This document shows positions 34,993-43,941 of a stretch of 64,000 nt of DNA, piece by piece. Source of the stretch: Spirochaetae bacterium HGW-Spirochaetae-1 (GTDB lineage Bacteria > Spirochaetota > UBA4802 > UBA5550); contig PGXY01000010.1 of assembly GCA_002839375.1 (NCBI GenBank), positions 186,001-250,000 of the forward strand, read 5' to 3'. Both the position numbers and the translations under genes were made by a program. Position 1 is the stretch's first letter. Each line of letters starts with the position of its first letter. The notes below the pieces were generated by a model. That model was not told the DNA's origin and searched no databases. It saw only the letters and a list, made by a program, of their open reading frames with translations.

Positions 34993-36453
34993 ATGAAGAA
35001 TATAGTAATAATTGAACATGAAGTACAATTTTCCCGGGAAATTATTCCCCTTCTTCCCGGAGACAGTTATGTTGTGACCGGAATCGTCAGGAATCCCCGA
35101 GATTGGCACTCCTGCATCGAGGAGGCGAATCCCCATGTCATCATCGCCGATGGGTCTCTTCCTTATGACAGCCTTTGGCTGCAGGCTATCTCATCTTTTG
35201 TTGATGGAAAAAATCCGCCAATTATCTTTATCAATGACACAGTGACCGATCAACCGCACGCCGGCAGACCTGATCTTGGAATGTCGGGAATACTGCTGCG
35301 GCCTCTCAGTGCCGAAAGACTTAACACGGAAATAAATATCTCTCTTTCAAGAAAGGCCTTCTGTGATAGAATGATAGATGAGCGGAGCGAAAATGAAAAC
35401 CGGATGGAAGAGTCCCTGAAGGAGAAGGAACTGCTGCTCAGGGAAATTCACCACCGCGTGAAGAACAATATGCAGATAATATCAAGCCTCCTGGATCTGC
35501 AGTATCACCGTATCATCAACATAACGGACAGGCAGCTTTTTCTCGACAGCCAGAACCGCGTCCGCGCCATGGCACTGGTACATGAAAAGCTGTATCAGTC
35601 CGACAGTATGACCAACATAGATTTTGAAAATTATATACAGGGACTGATCAGGGAATATAATGATACACTGAGCAGTATGACAAAAAATGTGGTCATTGAT
35701 ATACGCGTGAAGGATGTTTATATGGATATCAATGACGCCATTCCCTGTGCTCTCATTGTCAATGAGCTGCTGACCAATTCCCTGAAACATGCCTTCCCCG
35801 GAGGGAGAAGGGGTACGATCTCCGTAGATTTTTATGTAGATGAAGAGGGTTTGTATTCGCTGACCGTTGCCGATGACGGCGTGGGGATACCCCGGGAATT
35901 TGATATTAAAAATAATGACAGTCTCGGCATGCAGCTCATTCATGCACTTACTCACCAGTTGAAAGGATCTATCAGCTGTGATTCGGGTTCCGGTACAAAA
36001 TTCATGCTGTCCTTCGGGAAGGGAGGGAAAGCGGGGCCTTCCGCAGCCAATTTGTCCGGCAGGGACGCCGGCGAAGTGCGGAATATAAAAATCCTCATTG
36101 TTGAAGATGAAAGAATCACGGGCATGAATATGAAAGCCATGTTGATCAGGGCGGGATACGGCGTTTCCCGTGTCATTTCCCGGGGTGCCGATGTGCTGCC
36201 CGCCGTGATATTGGAGAAGCCCGATCTGGTCCTTATGGATATATTTCTCGAAGATGATATGGACGGCATTGCCGTGGCAGGGGAAATGAAAAAACAGTTC
36301 GATATACCCGTGATATTTATAACGGCAAATGCCGACCAGGAAGTAAAGCAGCGCGCCCTTGCGACTAATCCGGTGGCTTATCTTCATAAGCCCATTGATA
36401 AAGTCGAGCTTGTTGGCGCGGTGTACAATGTAATGAGAAAAGACGCTGACTGA
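34993..36453 (+). CDS. Hybrid HisKA_2 sensor kinase with degenerate N-terminal receiver
   Basis: 486 residues. The N-terminal 120 resemble a receiver (MKNIVIIEHEVQFSREI, VIIADGSLPYDS with Asp, GILLRPLSAERL). A short helix leads to HisKA_2 EIHHRVKNNMQIISSLLDLQ, then HATPase with ALIVNELLTNSLKHAFP, LTVADDGVGIP and GSGTKFMLSF. The C-terminal receiver starts ILIVEDERITG, has the phospho-Asp in LVLMDIFLEDDMDG and ends YLHKPIDKVEL. It is a shortened relative of the 29906-32659 kinase, lacking PAS and GAF. The DNA-binding output is missing, so phosphate probably passes to a separate protein. Confidence 0.9.
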   Translation: MKNIVIIEHEVQFSREIIPLLPGDSYVVTGIVRNPRDWHSCIEEANPHVIIADGSLPYDSLWLQAISSFVDGKNPPIIFINDTVTDQPHAGRPDLGMSGILLRPLSAERLNTEINISLSRKAFCDRMIDERSENENRMEESLKEKELLLREIHHRVKNNMQIISSLLDLQYHRIINITDRQLFLDSQNRVRAMALVHEKLYQSDSMTNIDFENYIQGLIREYNDTLSSMTKNVVIDIRVKDVYMDINDAIPCALIVNELLTNSLKHAFPGGRRGTISVDFYVDEEGLYSLTVADDGVGIPREFDIKNNDSLGMQLIHALTHQLKGSISCDSGSGTKFMLSFGKGGKAGPSAANLSGRDAGEVRNIKILIVEDERITGMNMKAMLIRAGYGVSRVISRGADVLPAVILEKPDLVLMDIFLEDDMDGIAVAGEMKKQFDIPVIFITANADQEVKQRALATNPVAYLHKPIDKVELVGAVYNVMRKDAD

Positions 36454-36750
36454 CGAAATGCACTATTGTGCTGTCGCTATTTTTGCAGGTAAAAACAGGT
36501 ATCCCTGTCTCATTCTGATCCATATAGATGTAACATTTTCCGCTGTACGATGTCTTTTAATATTGTATCCACTGGTGGCATTCTCATGCCGCCTGCAGGA
36601 TATATGTTAATTACACCTCTATTTTTAAATTAACAGTTTCAAGATTGCCGGGTGTTTCATTCCCCTGCCAGGGATAATGCACCCGGCAATCAATTAATAA
36701 TCATATGTCTGGAAAAAACGGCCCATGAGCGGGAGCCGCAGAGGAGAATT

Positions 36751-37407
36751 ATGTACTTTAAAAAGCTGCGTGATTTTTCGAGAAAACATGATATATTCAG
36801 CATAATCCTGACAATTTTATTCATGGTTTTCATCAGGACAACTGTTCTGGGCAATTATGCCGTTGATACGGGCTCCATGAATCCCACGATTCGGGAAGGG
36901 GATAAATTTTTTTCCAATAATGCGGCCTACGGTCTGAAGATACCCTTTACAAAGCATGATATAGTACTATGGGATTCTCCTTCACGGGGTGACATCATTG
37001 CTTTCCGATATCCCGGTGATGAATCGGTCAATTATACGAAGCGGGTTATCGGTGTGCCCGGCGATGAGATCGCGATCAGCGGCAGGGTAGTATATATCAA
37101 TGGGAAAAAGATTCCCCGATCGTTCATTTCACGCGATGAAAATACGGAAATTTTTCTGGAAAAGCTTAACGGCCGGGAGTACCTGGTGCAGAATTATCGC
37201 CATGTCAATGGAAAAGAGAACATGAAAAAATTCACGGTTCCCCAGGGGGCGCTTTTTGTCATGGGTGATAACAGGGATAACAGCTTTGACAGCAGGTACT
37301 GGGGGTTTGTCCCCGTAGAGAACGTTCTCGGGAAGCTGGTATTCCGCTGGACGTCTATTGATCCTGACACCTGGTCCATACGATGGGAAAGGATCGGCAG
37401 GTTATAA
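36751..37407 (+). CDS. lepB: Signal peptidase I
   Basis: Removes signal peptides from exported proteins at the outer face of the inner membrane. 218 residues from ATG 36751, chosen for AGAGGAG just upstream; a longer open frame to 36652 has no ribosome site. One N-terminal helix (IFSIILTILFMVFIRTTVL), catalytic Ser at about residue 42 in DTGSMNPTI, catalytic Lys at about 97 in NYTKRVIGVPGD, and the late box MGDNRDNSFDSRYWGFV. All boxes B-E are complete. The Fe-S protein gene follows 12 bases later, perhaps co-transcribed. The roughly 300 bases upstream (36454-36750) hold no gene. Confidence 0.95.
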   Translation: MYFKKLRDFSRKHDIFSIILTILFMVFIRTTVLGNYAVDTGSMNPTIREGDKFFSNNAAYGLKIPFTKHDIVLWDSPSRGDIIAFRYPGDESVNYTKRVIGVPGDEIAISGRVVYINGKKIPRSFISRDENTEIFLEKLNGREYLVQNYRHVNGKENMKKFTVPQGALFVMGDNRDNSFDSRYWGFVPVENVLGKLVFRWTSIDPDTWSIRWERIGRL

Positions 37408-37419
37408 GGGAACAGCCGC

Positions 37420-38547
37420 ATGAGCGACACGCTGTACCGGGAATTCGGCAGGCATCTTGATGAGCAGGCCGTTGGATTCCCTGCCGCCTCATCAGGGGCT
37501 CACATCAGGCTGCTGAAGGGCCTCTATACTCCTGAGCAGGCCAGGACAGCCATGGCCCTGGATTACCGGTTCAGGTCTATCGCTGATATTGAAAAGCGTT
37601 CGGCCGCTTCGGGATTTGCCGGGCAGGAACTTGCTGATCGCCTGAAAGAAATGGCGGCCCGGGGCCTCATCGGATTCCGCACCCAAAAGGGCGTTGCGCA
37701 GTATGCCATTATCCCCCTCATAGTTGGAATTTACGAGGCCCAGGTCAACTGGCTGTCCCCTGACTTTTTGCGGGATTTTCATGATTACACGTCAACGCTT
37801 TCCTTCGGCCTCTCTTTTCTCAACGGGGGCATGCAGCAGATGCGGACAATTCCCATAGAGGAGAGCCTCGACAGCAGACAGGCCGTGGCTCCCTGGGACG
37901 ATGTCCGGAAAATAATCGAAGCTGCAACCGGTCCCTTTGTCATCAATGAGTGTATCTGCCGGAAGTCCAGGAGCCTGGAAGGAGAGAGCTGCAAAGTGAC
38001 ATCGCGGCTCGAAACATGCCTGGCCATTGATTCCATGGCGGAGCAGTGCGTTGAAATGGGCATTGGCAGGACAATCGATAAAAAAGAGGCCTTGAGCATT
38101 CTCGGGGAAAATCAGAAGGAGGGGCTGGTTCTCCAGCCCTCGAATACGCAGAAAGTGGAATTCATCTGTTCCTGCTGCGGATGCTGCTGCGGTATGCTCC
38201 GCATTCAAAAGCGCCTTCCCGTTCCCGTGAATTTCTGGGCCGCCAATTTTCATGCCGTGGTGAATGACGACGCCTGCGTCGGCTGCCGAATCTGTCTTGA
38301 AAAGTGCCAGGTCGATGCCATTGAGCTCAATAAAAAAACGGACAAAGTTGAAATTGACGCAGGGCGCTGTATCGGGTGCGGCAACTGTGTCCCGGCCTGC
38401 ACGAGCGGTGCCCTTACACTGGGCAGGAATATAAATGAGGCCGTACCGCCCGAGACATCGGACCGGCTCTATGACGGACTGAAAAACCGGAAAAAAAGAT
38501 TCTGGGGCAACCTGCGGTTCGCCGTAAAAAATCTTTTTTTTCAGTAA
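37420..38547 (+). CDS. Winged-helix-like + 2[4Fe-4S] ferredoxin-type protein
   Basis: 375 residues. The first 130 look like a winged-helix region (LKEMAARGLIGFRTQKGVAQ). The middle carries a cluster of cysteines (INECICRKSRSLEGESCKV, ETCLAI and FICSCCGCCCGML). The C-terminal ferredoxin domain has two complete CxxCxxCxxxC motifs (CVGCRICLEKCQVDA and CIGCGNCVPACTSGA) for two 4Fe-4S clusters. This layout occurs in uncharacterised redox proteins of anaerobes and spirochaetes with a conserved CSCCxCCC segment. It ends in a basic amphipathic helix. No enzyme partner is adjacent. Confidence 0.82.
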   Translation: MSDTLYREFGRHLDEQAVGFPAASSGAHIRLLKGLYTPEQARTAMALDYRFRSIADIEKRSAASGFAGQELADRLKEMAARGLIGFRTQKGVAQYAIIPLIVGIYEAQVNWLSPDFLRDFHDYTSTLSFGLSFLNGGMQQMRTIPIEESLDSRQAVAPWDDVRKIIEAATGPFVINECICRKSRSLEGESCKVTSRLETCLAIDSMAEQCVEMGIGRTIDKKEALSILGENQKEGLVLQPSNTQKVEFICSCCGCCCGMLRIQKRLPVPVNFWAANFHAVVNDDACVGCRICLEKCQVDAIELNKKTDKVEIDAGRCIGCGNCVPACTSGALTLGRNINEAVPPETSDRLYDGLKNRKKRFWGNLRFAVKNLFFQ

Positions 38548-38617
38548 CCCTGCATAAAAAAATTTCAATAGGCAAGCTTCTCCTTCGTGTTATAGATAAA
38601 ACAACAAGGAGAATCGC

Positions 38618-38812
38618 ATGAACACTGCAAAGAAAAAAATCATTGAATTCATCAAGTCCCTTCCCGACGATTTCAGTCACGAATCCATTATTCTGACACT
38701 GGTGATACAGGATATGGAAACCCGTGGTATTCCCTTTCCTGACCTGGACAGGATGGCCGCAAAGGTCAGAACCGATAAGGATTTCCTGGCCATGAGAAAA
38801 TTCCGCCAGTAG
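38618..38812 (+). CDS. Small hypothetical protein, 64 aa
   Basis: AAGGAG lies 8 bases before the ATG. The protein reads like a compact helical domain: KKKIIEFIKSLPDDFSHESI, then LVIQDMETRGIPFPDLD and a basic end. It resembles in style the small helical antitoxin-like proteins (SLP..TxxDI) but has no adjacent toxin. It lies alone between the Fe-S protein and a convergent enoyl-CoA hydratase. Confidence 0.6.
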   Translation: MNTAKKKIIEFIKSLPDDFSHESIILTLVIQDMETRGIPFPDLDRMAAKVRTDKDFLAMRKFRQ

Positions 38813-38821
38813 GGGGCGGAA

Positions 38822-39622
38822 TCAGAGACCTTTGAACTTCGGCTTTCTCTTTTCCAGGAATGATGTTACTGCCTCGGCATGATCTTCCGTGTGTATGGCC
38901 TGGTACTGGTAGGCAATGGCCGGGTTCAGGGTCTCTTCCAGGCTTAAATCGCCAAACTCCTGGATAGCCCGTTTCATTATTCCCACCGAAGCGGGGCCCC
39001 TGGAAAGTTTTGATGCCAGCTTTTCCGCCGTGGGCAGAAGTTCAGCGGCGGGCACCACCTGCTCAACGAGCCCGATGCGCAGGGCTTCACGGGCATCGAT
39101 GAGGTTTCCCGTATAGCACATTAATTTGGCCATGCCGGTTCCCACAATTTTGGGAAGAAGGCACATGCCGATTTCCGGAACCAATCCCATTTTGACGAAA
39201 AATTCCCCGATTTGCATGGTTTCCGAGGCAATGCGTATATCGCAGATAAGAGTAAGTTCCATGCCCGCACCCAGCGCGTATCCGTTGATGGCCGCTATAG
39301 TGGGAATATCCATATTGTAGACGCCCATGTACAGTTCACTCAGTTCCAGAAAATATTTTTTAAAGTCAGCCATGCTCTTGCCGCGCAGGGGATTGATATC
39401 CTGTTCCACGTCTCCGCCGGCCGAGAAGTGGTCCCCTTTTCCCGTGAAAATAACGGCCCTGAGGTGTGAATCATTTTTGATATTACGGTATACTTTCTGG
39501 AGAGACTCAAAGAGCTCGGGGCCGAAGGCGTTGAGTTTTTCCGGATTATTGAAAGTGACGATGGCGTAATTTTCTTTCCTGGTGACCAGGCAGCTGCCGT
39601 AATCCGTTACCTGCTCTTCCAT
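38822..39622 (-). CDS. Enoyl-CoA hydratase/isomerase (crotonase) family protein
   Basis: 266 residues of the crotonase fold. The first oxyanion segment FTGKGDHFSAGGDVEQDI and the second AINGYALGAGMELTLICDIR are clear; the catalytic region has MGLVPEIGMCLLPKIVGTG, where Glu in PEIG corresponds to one of the two crotonase glutamates, while the other position (AGGDVEQD) is less clear. The function may be hydration of enoyl-CoA or isomerisation in fatty-acid oxidation, in keeping with the acyl-CoA synthetases in this window. AAGGAGG lies 8 bases before the ATG. Confidence 0.9.
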   Translation of the reverse strand: MEEQVTDYGSCLVTRKENYAIVTFNNPEKLNAFGPELFESLQKVYRNIKNDSHLRAVIFTGKGDHFSAGGDVEQDINPLRGKSMADFKKYFLELSELYMGVYNMDIPTIAAINGYALGAGMELTLICDIRIASETMQIGEFFVKMGLVPEIGMCLLPKIVGTGMAKLMCYTGNLIDAREALRIGLVEQVVPAAELLPTAEKLASKLSRGPASVGIMKRAIQEFGDLSLEETLNPAIAYQYQAIHTEDHAEAVTSFLEKRKPKFKGL

Positions 39623-39737
39623 GAGGGCCTCCTTGTCGGAAAATGAGGAAACTATAATATGTATATTATATTGTCATACAATAATACAAATGTAATGCAA
39701 TTGTACCGGTTGTGTCAATGTTTTTTCCTGCCATATA

Positions 39738-39836
39738 GGGGGACTTTCTTTATTAAGAAGATAGTAATAGTATTAAACCCCTCGCAGGGGTGGCGACTAT
39801 CCATTTATGTATCGCTTAATTGTCTTCGCCGGGGTA
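39738..39836. repeat. Dispersed non-coding repeat, copy 2
   Basis: Related to 16020-16112: same order of GGGGGACTT, AAACCCCT-GCAGGGGTGGC and GCCGGGGT blocks with variable spacers. Confidence 0.6.
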
Positions 39837-39935
39837 TTCCCGTCGCTATTTTTTAATAACCCGACTATCTGTGCTAAAATTTCCGGAAAAAGTATTTACA
39901 GCAGTGGACTCATACTTTACCCGTGATGTCAGGAT

Positions 39936-40511
39936 ATGATGATGGATACGGGTAAAACAAGAATCGCTGTTTTCAGCGACACGCACGGCAACCGGGCATC
40001 GATGGGGAAGATGATCCTGGCCTGCGGCCCCTTTGATTACCTGTTCCACCTGGGCGACGGTGTTGAGGATGCCCGTGCCGTTGCCGTGGACGCGGGTATT
40101 CCCCTGACGGGTATCAGCGGCAATGAAGATCAGGGATCGCAATTCCCCCGGAAGCAGAAAGTCCCGGTTCAGGGAAGGAATTTTCTGCTCATTCACGGCG
40201 ATCAGTTTGATATTACACCGTATCATTCCGGTGAAGTGCTGGAAGGCCTGTATGAAAAGATGGCCCTCATGACCCAGATCGAGGGGTGTGATATCCTGCT
40301 CTTTGGCCATACCCACAAGCCGCTCCTGGCGGAACGGAACAATATCATTCTCTGCAATCCTGGAGACCAGTATATAGGTTCACCATCGGCCCCCACCTTT
40401 GCCGTAATAACCATTGATGAGGCGGGGATCTCCTTCAGGATAGTGCAGGAGAAAGGGAACGGGGATTTCCTGGAGATCCAATCCCTGGAGCGCAGGGGCT
40501 CATCCTTTTAA
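39936..40511 (+). CDS. YfcE/MJ0936-type metallophosphodiesterase
   Basis: 191 residues of the calcineurin-like phosphoesterase fold: FSDTHGNRASM, LFHLGDGVED, SGNEDQG, LIHGDQFD and LFGHTHKPLL carry the expected Asp, His and Asn metal ligands. The family hydrolyses phosphodiesters such as cyclic nucleotides or glycerophosphodiesters; the physiological substrate is unknown. AGGA precedes the first of three consecutive ATGs. Its stop overlaps the end of the convergent 52-residue gene. Confidence 0.92.
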   Translation: MMMDTGKTRIAVFSDTHGNRASMGKMILACGPFDYLFHLGDGVEDARAVAVDAGIPLTGISGNEDQGSQFPRKQKVPVQGRNFLLIHGDQFDITPYHSGEVLEGLYEKMALMTQIEGCDILLFGHTHKPLLAERNNIILCNPGDQYIGSPSAPTFAVITIDEAGISFRIVQEKGNGDFLEIQSLERRGSSF

Positions 40512-40666
40512 AAAAAAATGTCCTGGATGATATAGCTTTCTCGGTCCGGTTTGTCCTTCAGATGATGCAGGGCCTCTTTATATGTTTCGCATTCATGTTC
40601 TTTTGTGTACGATATATTCCTGCTTTCATCCATCACTACTCTCAAAATGAGATATTTCCTGTTCAT
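40508..40666 (-). CDS. Small hypothetical protein, 52 aa
   Basis: Reads MNRKYLILRVVMDESRNISY and continues KEHECETYKEALHHLKDKPD to end IIQDIFF. GGAG lies 6 bases before the ATG 40666. Charged, no membrane segment; the pattern of a beta strand followed by an acidic helix and a final strand looks like a real small fold. It overlaps the phosphodiesterase gene tail by 3-4 bases, convergent. Upstream (40667-40872) is very AT-rich non-coding sequence. Confidence 0.6.
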   Translation of the reverse strand: MNRKYLILRVVMDESRNISYTKEHECETYKEALHHLKDKPDRESYIIQDIFF

Positions 40667-40872
40667 ATACACTCCGGTTGATATTTCTTTATATGTATTA
40701 TAATATACAAAAGGAAATTAAAAATAGGCCATTCCGTATTAAAAAAAAAGCTTAACCGGGCGGTAAAAATTAATTTATTTGGAAATTTATCATAATAAAG
40801 TAAAAAAAATATTGTAATATTATATAAAAATTTGTACTATTCATGAACTATTTCATTATATCGGAATAATGT

Positions 40873-41436
40873 ATGATATACCTGGTTGGCATTGACCACC
40901 TGATCCAGTATGAAAACCGTATCGTGCCCGAGAACCTGTTCAATACCTTCAGGGAATCCATGAAGAATATTATTCAGTACCATAGTATTGACCTCATTGC
41001 TGAAGAGTTTCACGAAGAATACCTGGAACAGGTTTATTTTTCCCGCGAGGCCACCCTGCGTGCCCTGGCCCGTGAACTGGGAAAGGACCATCTCTTTTGT
41101 GATCCCGGCGATGGGGACCGCCGGCGGCTGGGAATCCCTTATTACGCTGAACAGAAGGATGCTGTGAAGCGGCGCTACGGTGTCACCGGGACCTTTGTTT
41201 TCGATGAAGAGCTGCGCAGAAAAATACAGGAGGATACGGACAGAGAGGTCGTACGATACTGGGATATTCGCGAGAATTTCTGGTTTGAAAAACTGGCGCC
41301 TCACCTGGCACGCCGTATTCTTTTTGTCTGCGGTCATGAGCATGTGAAAAGATTTAAAACTTTGCTGGAAAATATGGGACAATCGTGCATGATTGTCGTG
41401 TTCTTCTGGGAAGGCGACTATTTCAGGTCACTGTGA
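40873..41436 (+). CDS. Hypothetical protein, 187 aa
   Basis: Soluble protein starting MIYLVGIDHLIQYENRIVPE. Noteworthy blocks are LIAEEFHEEYL, a basic-aromatic middle and LARRILFVCGHEHVKRFKTL near the C-terminus, where C-G-H-E-H could bind metal. The alternation of a hydrophobic strand, acidic segment and GHEH recalls TraB/EreA-like folds, but I cannot confirm it. Preceded by AT-rich DNA with no obvious ribosome site. Followed 90 bases later by the rhomboid gene. Confidence 0.65.
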   Translation: MIYLVGIDHLIQYENRIVPENLFNTFRESMKNIIQYHSIDLIAEEFHEEYLEQVYFSREATLRALARELGKDHLFCDPGDGDRRRLGIPYYAEQKDAVKRRYGVTGTFVFDEELRRKIQEDTDREVVRYWDIRENFWFEKLAPHLARRILFVCGHEHVKRFKTLLENMGQSCMIVVFFWEGDYFRSL

Positions 41437-41526
41437 TATGTCCATGCATGTGCAGTACACCCTGAGTATAATATGGACTGGAATATATTGATTCTGTAGC
41501 GATAAAAGGAAGTCGGTGAGAGACCC

Positions 41527-42222
41527 ATGGATGACGGAATTCACGACATAGACTTTGATGATGATGAAACAAGCGTGCAGGAGAAGAAAAAGGGGCCGCT
41601 GAGCCGGCCGCCCCGGTGGAGGGACATCCATCCCGCATTGCAGATTTTTCTCCTTTTTGTTGTGAGCACGCTCATGTACAGGGGCTATTCCTTTGGAAGC
41701 CTTTTTCCCGCCAGCGGTGAAGCGGTTTTCTCCGGGCATCAATACTGGAGAATTCTAACGTCCCTTTTCACCCATTCGGGCATGACGCATCTTCTGTCCA
41801 ACTCGTGGCTCTTTATCATATTCGGATGGTTCCTCCGGACCTATTTTGGAACGATTGTTTTTCCTGTTCTGTCCCTGGTACTGGGTATGGCAGGAACCTG
41901 GATCACCCTTCTGTTCTATGATCCCACGGTGAACCTCGTGGGAGCCTCGGGGATGATTCATTCCATGATTGGGCTCTGGATCGTTCTGTATGTGCGGTTT
42001 GACAGCGATCATACGGTTCCCATGAGACTGTTCCGCGCCGTGGGTTTCTCTCTCGCTATGCTCATTCCCTCAACGGTGCAGGCCGAAGTGAGCTATACGG
42101 CCCATGGCGTTGGCTTCATTCTCGGCATTGCAGGAGGCTTGCTCTGCTCTCCCTTTGTCAAAACCGGGATGAGCCCTGAAGCTGACGAAGGTGATATCAA
42201 TGACAGATCTGAAACGAATTAA
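41527..42222 (+). CDS. Rhomboid-family intramembrane serine protease
   Basis: 231 residues. About 40 acidic and proline-rich residues precede six hydrophobic segments. Rhomboid landmarks: WRILTSLFTHSGMTHLLSNS in L1/TM2 with the conserved His and Asn, the nucleophile motif NLVGASGMIHSM (GxSG) in TM4, and AHGVGFILGIAGG with the catalytic His in TM6. The dyad is complete, so it should be active. It cleaves membrane proteins within the bilayer; substrates unknown. It overlaps the next gene by 23 bases, implying coupling. Confidence 0.92.
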   Translation: MDDGIHDIDFDDDETSVQEKKKGPLSRPPRWRDIHPALQIFLLFVVSTLMYRGYSFGSLFPASGEAVFSGHQYWRILTSLFTHSGMTHLLSNSWLFIIFGWFLRTYFGTIVFPVLSLVLGMAGTWITLLFYDPTVNLVGASGMIHSMIGLWIVLYVRFDSDHTVPMRLFRAVGFSLAMLIPSTVQAEVSYTAHGVGFILGIAGGLLCSPFVKTGMSPEADEGDINDRSETN

Positions 42223-43855
42223 AAAAGGATACAGGGTCGGGGCCGTACTCTTTGATTTTGACGGCACACTGACGAAACCGGGGCACCTGGATTTCCCTGC
42301 CATAAAAAGAGAGGTGGGATGTCCCGATTCCATGCCGGTGCTGGAATTCATCGAGGCCATGCCGGACGGTGATGAAAAGAAACATGCCATGGGCATACTG
42401 GAAACCCATGAGAGCGAGGCCGCGGCCCGGTCCGTTCCCAATGACGGAGCACGTGAAACCCTGATGCTGCTCAGGTCCCTGGGGATACGGACGGGCATTA
42501 TAACGCGGAACAGCCGGAAGGCCGTGGATACGGCCCTGGGGAACTTTACCGGCGTTGACACCGCAACATTTGATCTCATAATATCCCGTGATACGTCCGT
42601 GAAACCGAAACCCCACGAAGAAGGAGTGGTCCATGCCGCGAAACTTCTGGGAATATCAGCGTCGGATATTCTCGTTGTGGGTGATTATATCTTTGATATC
42701 GAGGCCGGTAACCGTGCCGGCTCCACAACGGTTTTTCTCACCAATGGCGGCGAGCACAGGCCCGATGAAACGGACAGTCATTTCATCATATCGAACCTGG
42801 GAGAACTGGAAAACATCGTAAGAATGGGACTTCCTTTGCAGAGCGGAAAGCTGCCCAATGATCTGCTGCGGCTTTTCCTGGCAGAGTTCAAAATTTGCGA
42901 CAGCTCCGTCATAATCAATCCCGGGATCGGCGAGGACTGCGCGGCCGTGGATATAGAGGGAGAGGATATCCTCATACTCAAATCGGACCCCATTACTTTT
43001 ACGGCGGAATCGGCGGGCCGGTATGCAGTGCTGGTCAATGCCAATGATATCGCTACCTCGGGAGCCGTACCGCGATGGTTTCTCACGACTCTCCTTTTCC
43101 CTTCCGGGACCACACCCTCGCAGATATATGAAGTCATACGTGATCTTTTCGTCATAGCTGAAAGCCGTCATATCACGCTCTGCGGGGGACACACGGAGAT
43201 CACCGATGCTGTCACGCGCCCTATTGTATCGGGAATGATGGCGGGCCTTGTTGCAAGGGAACGCCTCCTCGAAAAGAAGAATATGCGGAGCGGAGACAGT
43301 ATCATCATGACCAAAACCGCGGCATTGGAAGGGACTTCCATCCTGGCCAGGGAATTTGCCCCGGAGCTGACTGAGAAAGGGATGAGCCGCGGGGAAATAG
43401 AGGAGGGCCTGGCATATGTCGGAAAGATCAGCATCCTGGAGGAAGCGGCCCTGGCTGCATCGTTCAAGGGAGTCAGGGCTCTGCATGATGTTACTGAGGG
43501 AGGAATATCCACGGCCCTGGCTGAATTGGCATCGGCAGGGCGTCATGGAATCAAGGTGGATATGGACGCCATTACCCGTTCCGACCTGACGGAGTGGATG
43601 TGCCGCCTGCTGGGAATTGATTCCCTGGGACTCATCGGCTCGGGCAGCCTGCTCATCTGCTGTGACGGAAAAATTGCAGCCCCTCTTATGGAAAGCCTGA
43701 AATCGGCGGGGATAGGGGCGGCATGTATAGGCACGGTGCTGGGCGAGGGCGAAGGTATTCTGGCTATGCAGGGCGGCACTGAAGCGCAGTGGCCCCTTTT
43801 TGAAGTCGATGAACTGGCACGGCTTTTTCGGGAAAAGGCGGAGGCCGATTTCTGA
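42200..43855 (+). CDS. HAD hydrolase fused to AIR-synthase-like (HypE/SelD/ThiL fold) domain
   Basis: 551 residues from ATG 42200 (AAGG 8 bases upstream); GTG 42191 is possible. Residues 1-215 are a HAD phosphatase: nucleophile VLFDFDGTLT, Thr in IRTGIITRNSRK, and ILVVGDYIFDIEAGNRAGS. Residues 225-551 are an AIR-synthase-related domain: PGIGEDCAAVDIEG with the metal Asp, ILKSDPITFTAESAGRYAV, VNANDIATSGAVPRWF, CGGHTEITDAV, and GDSIIMTK then LHDVTEGGISTALAEL. Such ATP-binding domains make activated phosphates (HypE, SelD, ThiL). The fused phosphatase could act on the same product. No hyp, sel or thi genes are nearby. Confidence 0.85.
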   Translation: MTDLKRIKKGYRVGAVLFDFDGTLTKPGHLDFPAIKREVGCPDSMPVLEFIEAMPDGDEKKHAMGILETHESEAAARSVPNDGARETLMLLRSLGIRTGIITRNSRKAVDTALGNFTGVDTATFDLIISRDTSVKPKPHEEGVVHAAKLLGISASDILVVGDYIFDIEAGNRAGSTTVFLTNGGEHRPDETDSHFIISNLGELENIVRMGLPLQSGKLPNDLLRLFLAEFKICDSSVIINPGIGEDCAAVDIEGEDILILKSDPITFTAESAGRYAVLVNANDIATSGAVPRWFLTTLLFPSGTTPSQIYEVIRDLFVIAESRHITLCGGHTEITDAVTRPIVSGMMAGLVARERLLEKKNMRSGDSIIMTKTAALEGTSILAREFAPELTEKGMSRGEIEEGLAYVGKISILEEAALAASFKGVRALHDVTEGGISTALAELASAGRHGIKVDMDAITRSDLTEWMCRLLGIDSLGLIGSGSLLICCDGKIAAPLMESLKSAGIGAACIGTVLGEGEGILAMQGGTEAQWPLFEVDELARLFREKAEADF

Positions 43856-43941
43856 TATATCAGGAAACGATTTGACGGATACGGAAATATCCTGCATATA
43901 TTAAAGAGGACAGAATATACATATTTCAGCGGAGGAGCATC

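Noticed and set aside
42656-43897. 413-aa minus-strand frame opposite the HAD/AIRS gene
   Set aside because: Antisense shadow; the plus strand has complete motifs for two enzyme domains.
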